Source of the DNA: Flavobacteriales bacterium
GTDB lineage: Bacteria > Bacteroidota > Bacteroidia > Flavobacteriales_D > Sanyastnellaceae
Assembly (NCBI GenBank): GCA_022447625.1
Contig: JAKVAX010000013.1
Span: 32,244 to 96,243 of the forward strand
Length of the DNA: 64,000 bases
Reading direction: 5' to 3'
A program made the translations under genes and the position numbers. A model generated the notes under the pieces. The model saw only the letters and a list, made by a program, of their open reading frames with translations. It made no database searches and was not told the DNA's origin. This document shows, piece by piece, positions 43,866 to 50,417 of the stretch. Position 1 is the first letter of the stretch; the number at the start of each line of letters is the position of its first letter.

Positions 43866-43940
43866 AATAATAAATAATGAATGGTGAATGGCTATTCATT
43901 GTTCAAGACTTACGCCTTAGGCCCTAGGCCATAAGCCTGA
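43866..43940. repeat. Degenerate short-period repeats, spacer 1
   Basis: 43866-43900 holds AT-rich units of the AATAATGAATG type ending in an ATTCATT complement; 43909-43940 holds units built on GCCTTAGGCC / TAGGCC. The two families meet back to back between the barrel gene and the next lipoprotein. Confidence 0.6.
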
Positions 43941-43963
43941 ACGGTTTTTCGTAGCTTCAACCC

Positions 43964-44362
43964 ATGCAACTGAAGCTCATTGCCTACTTGTTCTTGCTTA
44001 GTCTGGTTTCGTGTGTATACGCAGGGTTCAGCCGAGGGGTAGACCCTTACCCTGAAGACAATTCCTTCATTCTGGTGGAAGCACTCGGTGATTCGCTCTA
44101 CGAGTTGAACCTGCATGAACGGATTCGAAAGCGCGATAAAAAGATCAACACTGACCTTCAAGCCTTCGCAGCCGCGAAACCAGACCTACGCGAAGCATTC
44201 GGTGAAGACGAAGACATCCTCGGACGAGAATACGCTTTCCACGACATCAATGGCTACTGGATTGTCAAAGGACTGCTCCCAGAAAGTTTCGCAGGCGGCG
44301 CAATAGTAGCTGTGGTAGATTCTAGAACAGGTGAGACGGTTCGCGTCATGGCATGGAGATAG
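43964..44362 (+). CDS. Small lipoprotein with NTF2-immunity-like C-terminus
   Basis: 132 residues with a lipoprotein signal (MQLKLIAYLFLLSLVSC). The middle is charged and helical; the end (GYWIVKGLLPESFAGGAIVA then VVDSRTGETVRVMAWR) follows the pattern of the NTF2-fold immunity proteins and YhhH-like orphans of Bacteroidota, in which W-x-V-x-G-x-L-P ... GG ... I-D-x-x-x-G-x-V is typical. No toxin gene is adjacent. The similarity is a pattern judgement, not a search result; it may equally be a family-specific lipoprotein of unknown role. Flanked on both sides by repeat spacers. Confidence 0.6.
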   Translation: MQLKLIAYLFLLSLVSCVYAGFSRGVDPYPEDNSFILVEALGDSLYELNLHERIRKRDKKINTDLQAFAAAKPDLREAFGEDEDILGREYAFHDINGYWIVKGLLPESFAGGAIVAVVDSRTGETVRVMAWR

Positions 44363-44383
44363 GAGTATGCCCTTTACCCTTTT

Positions 44384-44471
44384 TTGAATAATAATTAGTG
44401 ATTAATAAATATTGAATTTGAGTTTCTTCAAATGGAGAACTTATTATTCAATTCGCCTAACGCCTAGTTAG
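44384..44471. repeat. Degenerate short-period repeats, spacer 2
   Basis: 44384-44421: AT-rich GAATAATAATTAGTGA-type units, same family as 43866. 44454-44471: CGCCTAACGCCTAGTTAG, related to the TAGGCC/CGCCTTA family, running into the stop codon of the subtilase gene. Confidence 0.55.
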
Positions 44472-46033
44472 TTCACCGCTTCCGCCGCATCAATAACCCC
44501 CCACCCAAACTGTCCGTCGCGATACGGATAGTTGCTTGACGCTTGTTTGAGGATGTTCTTTACCTGATCCTTACTGAGCCCAGGGTTTTGCGCCCAAACC
44601 AATGCTGCGATTCCGGCTGTGGTTGCTGTGGCTGCTGAAGAGCCTCCGGTGTAGTTTGGTTGACTTCCGTAGTCGGCGAGTGTGATTGGTCCGCGGTCGG
44701 TATCGTTGCGGTCTTGCATGACGATAACGAAATCAACTTGAGAACCTGAATGACACTCGACGCAGCGCTCCATTGGAGCTCCAGTTTTAATCCCTGTTAC
44801 TGCGGTTGTTTGACTCATATTCGCTGGGAAGATCACCCCCCACCAGCTCGTCCAGCTAAGACTTGTGCCGGCCGCACAGAAGATAAGCTTGCCCTGGTTG
44901 TTAGCATAGTGAATGGCGTCTGCTACTTGTCCGCTGTAGAAGACATCACCAAGCGACATCGAAATGATTCTCACGTCTCCACGGTTTCCGAGATAGTAGT
45001 ACGAATCTGAAACGCCGTCTTTTTCGTTAGACGTATTGATGATGACATCGGTGGTTCCTCGGCAACTTACGAGGTTGGCGTCGTAGGCAACACCCACACT
45101 ATTTCCCGCCGAGTTGCGCGGTGCGGCAATGATTCCGGCCATAGAAGTTCCGTGACCACAGTCATCCCAGATGCCGTCGTTCCAGCACCACCACCACCAA
45201 CATTCTTCGTAGAAACCGAGCTTCTCGATGCTTCTACCTGCAGACCATCCGCTGCTGAATGAGTTGTTCAATTGCGGTTGGCTTTGGCTAACGCCGGAAT
45301 CGATCAATCCAATAGTGATGTTATCTCCTGTGCTGCTGTTCCATGCTTCTTCGATGTTCATGTAGTCGTAGTTCCAGCTTACTTTCGTGTTTGGAGAATC
45401 TACGTAGTAGTCGACACCATTTTGAAGTGAGTAGTCAGGTGTATTTCCACCACAGCCTAGTCCGGAACGCTGCTGTGTTTCTGTTCCATAGCCCATAGGT
45501 TCAACGTAGCGTACTACTTCCATCCCACGTAACTTAGCAATGGTCTCGTAGTCTTGCACGAACACGTTGAAATAAGGCAATGGCTTTTCTCCGAAAGCAA
45601 GGATGTCTTCCGCTTTTACCTGACTTTCTGGATGCAATCTGTTGGTCTCACTGACGATGAAATCGATCAACGCATTGCGTGTTTTCATCCATTCTTCGTC
45701 GTTGACGTTAATTTGATGCATCACATTTTCGATACCCGTGAAACCGTTTGGTTGATAGCCGATTGATAAGAGGGAATCAGTGTTCACTGCCGCACTCCAC
45801 AACATATGGGTCGACATATTCTCCCACTTGATCACGCCATCTCTATGCAGCAGTTTCAAGGCCTCTTCGTCAATCTCAGCTCTACTTGCTACCTGGGCAG
45901 GAATACGTTCCTCTGCACTCCAGCTCGTTCGAAGATCCGGAACGTACGGAGCAGTCGAATCGTCTTGAATTTCCTTTTGGCAAGCGGTAAAAAAAAGAAG
46001 GATGAGAGAGCAAAGTAGAACAACTTGGCGCAT
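44468..46033 (-). CDS. S8 subtilisin-like serine protease, lipoprotein
   Basis: 521 residues with a lipoprotein signal (LILLFFTACQKE), a propeptide-like region (about 40-190), then the S8 core. Triad: Asp in ITIGLIDSGVSQSQPQ, His in DCGHGTSMAGIIAAP, Ser in GGSSAATATTAGIAALVWAQ; the oxyanion region is LIFCAAGTS. Between the Asp and His sites there is a most unusual insert, EECWWWWCWNDGIWDDCGHG, with three cysteines and six tryptophans. It would be anchored to a membrane outside the cytoplasm. No operon partner. The insert could be a disulfide-held loop near the active site. Confidence 0.9.
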   Translation of the reverse strand: MRQVVLLCSLILLFFTACQKEIQDDSTAPYVPDLRTSWSAEERIPAQVASRAEIDEEALKLLHRDGVIKWENMSTHMLWSAAVNTDSLLSIGYQPNGFTGIENVMHQINVNDEEWMKTRNALIDFIVSETNRLHPESQVKAEDILAFGEKPLPYFNVFVQDYETIAKLRGMEVVRYVEPMGYGTETQQRSGLGCGGNTPDYSLQNGVDYYVDSPNTKVSWNYDYMNIEEAWNSSTGDNITIGLIDSGVSQSQPQLNNSFSSGWSAGRSIEKLGFYEECWWWWCWNDGIWDDCGHGTSMAGIIAAPRNSAGNSVGVAYDANLVSCRGTTDVIINTSNEKDGVSDSYYYLGNRGDVRIISMSLGDVFYSGQVADAIHYANNQGKLIFCAAGTSLSWTSWWGVIFPANMSQTTAVTGIKTGAPMERCVECHSGSQVDFVIVMQDRNDTDRGPITLADYGSQPNYTGGSSAATATTAGIAALVWAQNPGLSKDQVKNILKQASSNYPYRDGQFGWGVIDAAEAVN

Positions 46034-46123
46034 AGCTTTGGATTTAGTTTGCTTTCAAGTTATTCGAAATAAGCGTATTAGGAAAGTGTTCGTTGCGCAG
46101 AGTTTTTAACAAGTGTACTTTGG

Positions 46124-46152
46124 TACGTAGTTCGTGGTGCGTTGTTCGAGGT
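46124..46152. repeat. GTTCGTG-type short-period repeat, spacer 3a
   Basis: TACGTAGTTCGTGGTGCGTT and following bases: imperfect seven-base units of GTTCGTG type between the subtilase start and the terminator at 46163. Confidence 0.5.
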
Positions 46153-46162
46153 TTTGATTCAT

Positions 46163-46188
46163 AAAAAAGGGCCCAAAAATGAGCCCTT
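46163..46188 (-). terminator. Terminator of the 46255 gene (minus strand)
   Basis: AAGGGC (46167-46172) and GCCCTT (46183-46188). On the minus strand it ends in a run of six T; the plus-strand side (TTATTTTG) is weaker. Confidence 0.75.
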
Positions 46189-46202
46189 ATTTTGTTCATT
46201 CT

Positions 46203-46256
46203 AGACAGTGGACGGAGGACGGAAGTCTCCCGACCCTCGTCTCTCGACCCTCGTCT
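46203..46256. repeat. GGACGGA / GACCCTCGTCT repeats, spacer 3b
   Basis: GGACGGAGGACGGAAGTC followed by CGACCCTCGTCTCT and CGACCCTCGTCT. The second part, read on the other strand, is an AGACGAGGGTCG-type direct repeat. It runs into the stop codon of the 46255 gene. Confidence 0.6.
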
Positions 46257-46734
46257 ATTTGATTCGTTTAAAGTAGAATCGAGTGATGTAGATTCCGTTG
46301 TTGTCTGTTTTGTCTCCTACAGATTCAACGCCGGCTGTGATGCTTACCAGTTCCCATCCTTCGTTCATCATGGTGTTTACCTTGTTGTTGATTACTGCGT
46401 CGTTAGCAGCAATGTTTTGGAAGCGGATTCCACCGATGTTGAAGAAGTTGAGGAGCTTCGTTTCTTCGAAGTTCTTGACGCGAATCTCACCGCGGTCAGA
46501 CTTGTTTCTTGAATTATCTTCGGCAGATCTCACCGAGGTGAATTCTTTATAATCGCGCTGCTCTAAGGACGTGATTATTCGAGAACGACCAACGCCATTG
46601 GGAATGATTGATTCAACAACAGTGAAAGAAGTAAACTCATAAGTAGCAGGGGTAGTAGAGGTGCTGAAGGAAGCAAGCACAAGAGCTAGGGCAATAACAG
46701 CTACTCCGAGTGTGAGGTAATTGAGTTTTTTCAT
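46255..46734 (-). CDS. Exported protein with DUF4177-like ending, unknown
   Basis: 159 residues with an N-terminal membrane/signal segment (YLTLGVAVIALALVLASFS). The C-terminus (NNKVNTMMNEGWELVSITAG then GIYITRFYFKR) follows the pattern of DUF4177-like proteins, in which an N-x-x-x-x-x-GWELV core is followed by a strand. The middle is charged. I cannot assign a function. Transcribed leftward on its own and closed by the terminator at 46163-46188. Confidence 0.65.
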   Translation of the reverse strand: MKKLNYLTLGVAVIALALVLASFSTSTTPATYEFTSFTVVESIIPNGVGRSRIITSLEQRDYKEFTSVRSAEDNSRNKSDRGEIRVKNFEETKLLNFFNIGGIRFQNIAANDAVINNKVNTMMNEGWELVSITAGVESVGDKTDNNGIYITRFYFKRIK

Positions 46735-46833
46735 ATTGAGAGATTAAAATTGTTTGCATCTTTAATTGGCCCTTCAATGTACAAAGACCGTTCCGTTTCT
46801 AATGTGATTTGATACATTTCTGAAAATCTGTAC

Positions 46834-47319
46834 ATGAAAGTACTTTTTACCGAAAAACAGAAATTTAACCAGTGGTGGTTGTGGGTGCTTTTACTTGGGG
46901 TAACATGTCTCGCTGGATATGGTGTTTACGCTATGTTTTATCAGGCCGGTCAAGTAGGGTCGGAAAAGGTTTCTGGGGTTACCGTCATCTTCACCGTTGG
47001 AATGGTGCTGATTCTGTTGCTTCTTTTTCTCATGCTCAAGTTAACTACCACCATAGATGAGCAGGGTGTTCATATCCGCTATTTTCCTTTTGTCCGTCGG
47101 TCCATTGCCTGGAATGAAGTAGAGAAGGCCGCTGTGATTGACTACGGATTCGTTGGCGGCTGGGGAATTCGCTTGAAAACGAAATACGGTACGGTATACA
47201 ATGTCAGCGGAAGAATCGGGCTCCATCTCGAATTGAAAGATGGCAGCCAGCTGGTTGTTGGAACGCAACAGCAAGATGAGCTGAGCCAAGTGATCAGTGA
47301 ACTGCAGGCTCGTTCTTAA
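46834..47319 (+). CDS. Two-helix membrane protein with PH-like domain
   Basis: 161 residues. Two membrane helices (WWLWVLLLGVTCLAGYGVYA; VTVIFTVGMVLILLLLFLML) are followed by a beta-rich cytoplasmic domain (TTIDEQGVHIRYFPFVRRSI then WNEVEKAAVIDYGFVGGWGI) that looks like the bacterial PH-type domains seen in small Bacteroidota membrane proteins (DUF6141-like). Function unknown to me. Divergent from the 46255 gene; start is the only ATG before the first helix. Confidence 0.68.
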   Translation: MKVLFTEKQKFNQWWLWVLLLGVTCLAGYGVYAMFYQAGQVGSEKVSGVTVIFTVGMVLILLLLFLMLKLTTTIDEQGVHIRYFPFVRRSIAWNEVEKAAVIDYGFVGGWGIRLKTKYGTVYNVSGRIGLHLELKDGSQLVVGTQQQDELSQVISELQARS

Positions 47320-47438
47320 GTCCTCTACAACGTCATTTTGTACCATTAAGTATTCCAGTACAGCTTTTTGTCTAGTCATTCACTAGGGCGGCATGTTCTT
47401 GCGTTACTTCACAGGGGATGCATTAAAGACTAGCAATA

Positions 47439-47977
47439 TGAGATTAGATAAATCAGCCATTTTAGGCATCATTTTTTTGGGTCTTTGGCCACGTTGACTT
47501 CGTGCAGGCCAGATGACGAAGAAGATAACGAAGACGTAACGGAGATCAGTGCCTTAACAGCATATATCGTATCTACTGCGGTCAATCTCATGACCTCTCC
47601 CATGCTTCTGAATACGAACGCCACATCCACATCTCGAGAACGCAATCATCCTTATTGAAGATGCGGGAGCCGCAGATAACGTTGATTTCCGCACACCCAC
47701 GCTCAGGAATCTAGCTTTCACTGAGCCGTACATGCATAACGGCGTTTTCGATGACTTGGAAGAGGTGCTTGAGTTCTACCGAGATATTTCCGGCGGAAAT
47801 GCCAATTCACAGAATCCAGATGTAGCGAACAATCAAATTGATCAAGACGCCCGCGACCTGCGCGTAAACGGAGATGATATGGACGAAATCATCGTGTTCT
47901 TGAATGCACTGAATGATCCAGATTTCGACACCTCCATTCCCTCAAGTGTCCCTAGTGGATTGCCGGTGGGTGGTTAG
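47439..47977 (+). pseudogene. Decayed cytochrome c peroxidase-like lipoprotein
   Basis: No single frame is open. One frame starts MRLDKSAILGIIFLGLW and stops; after a shift near the T/G run at about 47480 a lipoprotein-type segment LATLTSCRPDDEEDNEDVTE follows and stops after ERNHPY; after another shift, [11 protein letters not shown] and [20 protein letters not shown] continue to a normal stop. The last part is the C-terminal substrate-side segment of di-heme peroxidases ([20 protein letters not shown]). Both CxxCH heme sites are absent, so a large internal deletion accompanied the frameshifts. A sequencing error could explain one shift but not the missing heme domains. Confidence 0.7.
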
Positions 47978-48005
47978 ATTGATTAAGAGGGGTTTTCAAT
48001 CCCCA

Positions 48006-49547
48006 TCACCCCGCCCAAGAACTCCGATCCAAAGTCCGGTACTGAATAGCTTCGCCTAAGTGCTTAATCTCGATGTTTTCGCTTTGGTCTAAGTCAGCAA
48101 TGGTACGTGCTACCTTCAGGATGCGGTCATGTGCACGAGCACTCAGATTCATCTTGCGCATGGCGGTTTTGAGGGTCTCGTTTCCTTCAGGTGTGAGCTG
48201 GGCGTAGGTGCGCAGTTCATTACTTCCCATTTGGGCGTTGCAGTGAAGTTCTTTGTGGGATTCGAAACGTTGAAGTTGGATCTCTCGGGCAGCTACTACT
48301 CGCTTTCGGATATCGTGGCTAGTGACTTTGCTTCGGGGTGTACTTAGTAATTCATCATAGTCCACAGGTGTTACTTCTACATGTAGGTCAATACGATCAA
48401 GTAATGGACCTGAGACTTTGTTTAGATATCGCTGAACGGCACCATTCTCGCATTGACACGACTTGAAAGGATGGTTGTGATAGCCGCAAGGACAAGGGTT
48501 CATAGAAGCGACCAGCATAAAGCTGGATGGGTAGTCTACCGTGAAGCGTGCACGTGAGATGGTGACAACTCTGTCTTCCAGAGGCTGGCGAAGGACTTCA
48601 AGTACCGTGCGTTTGAATTCAGGTAGTTCGTCTAGGAACAATACGCCGTTATGAGCTAGAGAAATCTCTCCGGGTTGAGGCCAGCCTCCTCCTCCGACGA
48701 GCGCGACATCACTGATGGTATGGTGAGGCGCCCTGAAAGGACGCGAAGTCACCAACGAAGTATTACTGCGAAGCCTTCCAGCCACGGAATGAATCTTCGT
48801 CGTCTCGAGTGATTCAGGTATGGTCAAAGGAGGCAGGATAGTAGGAAGCCGTTTCGCTAGCATCGTTTTACCCGCGCCTGGAGGTCCGATCAAAATGACG
48901 TTATGTCCTCCGGCGGCGGAGATCTCAAATGCGCGCTTGATGTTTTCTTGTCCTTTCACATCTGAGAAGTCGATGGAAGCATTGGTGAGCTGTTCCTTAA
49001 AGATGGCTTCTGTATCAATGGCTACCGGACTGATTTCTTCCTTCTCCTTGAGGTACTCAATCACTTGACCAAGATTGTGCGCTGGGATAATCTTGAGTTC
49101 GTTGACCATCGCTGCTTCTTGCGCATTGATCTCCGGAAGGATTAAGCGTTCAAAGCCTTCGTTTTTTGCTTGAATTGCGATCGGTAAGGCTCCTTTGATT
49201 GGGCGAAGTGTTCCATCCAATGAAAGCTCACCCATGATCATGGTTTTCTCCAAGGCTGAAGCGGGAATCTGTTCACTCGCAGCCAATATCCCAATCGCCA
49301 AAGGAAGGTCATAAACGGCCCCTTCTTTTCGAATGTCAGCAGGGGCAAGGTTGATGATAATTCCCTTTCCCGGCCAGTTCATTCCTGTTTCTTCAATGGC
49401 CGTTTTGATGCGCTGCTGGCTTTCCTTCACAGCACTATCAGGGAGACCCACCATCATAAAGTAGATGCCCTTTTCTATCCGCACCTCTACGGTCACGGTC
49501 GTAGCGGAAATGCCGAAAATGGCAGATCCGTAAGTCTGTACTAACAT
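48006..49547 (-). CDS. YifB/ComM-like AAA+ ATPase (Mg-chelatase-like)
   Basis: 513 residues. N-terminal Lon-protease-like S5 fold (VEIRIEKGIYFMMVGLPDSA; about 1-170), Mg-chelatase ATPase core with Walker A in ILIGPPGAGKTMLAKRLP (about residue 222), Walker B in NGVLFLDELPEF, the cysteine-rich loop ASMNPCPCGYHNHPFKSCQC, and a C-terminal helical domain (SARAHDRILKVARTIADLD). ComM of this family is a hexameric branch-migration helicase aiding integration of DNA in natural transformation. No competence gene is adjacent. Ends near a decayed gene and starts before a repeat-rich spacer. Confidence 0.9.
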   Translation of the reverse strand: MLVQTYGSAIFGISATTVTVEVRIEKGIYFMMVGLPDSAVKESQQRIKTAIEETGMNWPGKGIIINLAPADIRKEGAVYDLPLAIGILAASEQIPASALEKTMIMGELSLDGTLRPIKGALPIAIQAKNEGFERLILPEINAQEAAMVNELKIIPAHNLGQVIEYLKEKEEISPVAIDTEAIFKEQLTNASIDFSDVKGQENIKRAFEISAAGGHNVILIGPPGAGKTMLAKRLPTILPPLTIPESLETTKIHSVAGRLRSNTSLVTSRPFRAPHHTISDVALVGGGGWPQPGEISLAHNGVLFLDELPEFKRTVLEVLRQPLEDRVVTISRARFTVDYPSSFMLVASMNPCPCGYHNHPFKSCQCENGAVQRYLNKVSGPLLDRIDLHVEVTPVDYDELLSTPRSKVTSHDIRKRVVAAREIQLQRFESHKELHCNAQMGSNELRTYAQLTPEGNETLKTAMRKMNLSARAHDRILKVARTIADLDQSENIEIKHLGEAIQYRTLDRSSWAG

Positions 49548-49589
49548 GTGTTTTGTTCTCGCGTGCGCAGACGAGGGGAGTTTCGGGAA

Positions 49590-49754
49590 ACTGTAGGCGG
49601 TAGGCAGTATGCAGTAAGCGGTATACTGCCTCTTTTAATTAATAAATAATGATTCGTGAGTAATGAATTTTGATTCCTCTTGGGTGAGGGGGCTGAAATT
49701 CAAAATTCACCAGTATGCTTTAGGCCTTAGTCTTCGGACGCCGGACGCCGGCTA
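49590..49754. repeat. Degenerate short-period repeat island, spacer 4
   Basis: Four families back to back in about 165 bases: GGCGGTAGGCAGTATGCAGT-type units (49591-49630), AT-rich AATAAATAATGATTCGTGAG units (49635-49677), TTTAGGCCTTAG (49719-49730) and GGACGCCGGACGCCGG (49736-49752). The last overlaps the stop codon of gmhA. No gene is present in 49548-49751. Confidence 0.65.
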
Positions 49755-50327
49755 AGAATCTGCCCGCTCAATATGATCAATCAACGAGTGAATCACCTTG
49801 ATGTGAATTTCCTGGATTCGATCAGCGTAACCGTCCCAGGGGGCGCGGATTTCTACGTCGCAGAGTGGGGCGAGTTTGCCTCCGTCTTTTCCGGTGAGGC
49901 CGACCACTGTGATGCCGAGTTTACGAGCGGCCTCTGCTGCGCGGAGTACGTTGCCGCTGTTACCACTTGTTGAGATCGCCAGTAAGACATCGCCTTCGCG
50001 ACCTAGTCCTTCAATGTAACGACTGAAAACGTACTCGTAGCCGTAGTCGTTTCCAACGCAGCTCATGTGTGAGGGGTCTGAAATCGAAAGTGCAGCAAGA
50101 GCAGGGCGATCATCTCTGTATCTTCCTGAGAGTTCTTCGGCGAAGTGCATGGCATCACACATTGAACCGCCATTTCCGCAAGACATAATCTTGTTCCCAA
50201 ATGAAAGCGCGTTCACCATAGCATCTCCCGCTTCGGCGATAGCCATTAGGTTATTCTCATTGGTGAAGAAATCGTTCAAAACGCGCGCAGCGTCTTCGAA
50301 GTGTTGGCGAATGTGTTCTGTACTCAT
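49752..50327 (-). CDS. gmhA: Sedoheptulose-7-phosphate isomerase (SIS domain)
   Basis: 191 residues of the GmhA family, which converts sedoheptulose 7-phosphate to D-glycero-D-manno-heptose 7-phosphate for LPS core and S-layer heptose. SIS features: [19 protein letters not shown], the phosphosugar loop [37 protein letters not shown] and [17 protein letters not shown]. The in-frame ATG at 50399 lies across the dsbD terminator; the ATG at 50327 gives the family start ([13 protein letters not shown]). Other heptose genes (hldE, gmhB) are not in the window; the GT9 enzyme at 3397 is a possible user. Confidence 0.9.
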   Translation of the reverse strand: MSTEHIRQHFEDAARVLNDFFTNENNLMAIAEAGDAMVNALSFGNKIMSCGNGGSMCDAMHFAEELSGRYRDDRPALAALSISDPSHMSCVGNDYGYEYVFSRYIEGLGREGDVLLAISTSGNSGNVLRAAEAARKLGITVVGLTGKDGGKLAPLCDVEIRAPWDGYADRIQEIHIKVIHSLIDHIERADS

Positions 50328-50370
50328 GACGCTTCGAAGTTGGCACATTTTCCACAGTGGAGCAAAGAAA

Positions 50371-50396
50371 AAGGCCGACGTTTTACGGTCGGCCTT
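50371..50396 (-). terminator. Terminator of dsbD
   Basis: AAGGCCGAC/GTCGGCCTT stem, eight-base loop; on the minus strand the hairpin is followed by TTTTTC. It lies between dsbD and the gmhA start, so gmhA is a separate unit. Confidence 0.85.
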
Positions 50397-50417
50397 CAAT
50401 CCTTTATAGGCGTTTGA

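Noticed and set aside
43964..44362. Toxin-immunity pair at the NTF2-like lipoprotein
   Set aside because: No toxin, Rhs, LXG or secretion-tag gene adjoins it; kept only as an orphan with weak family similarity.
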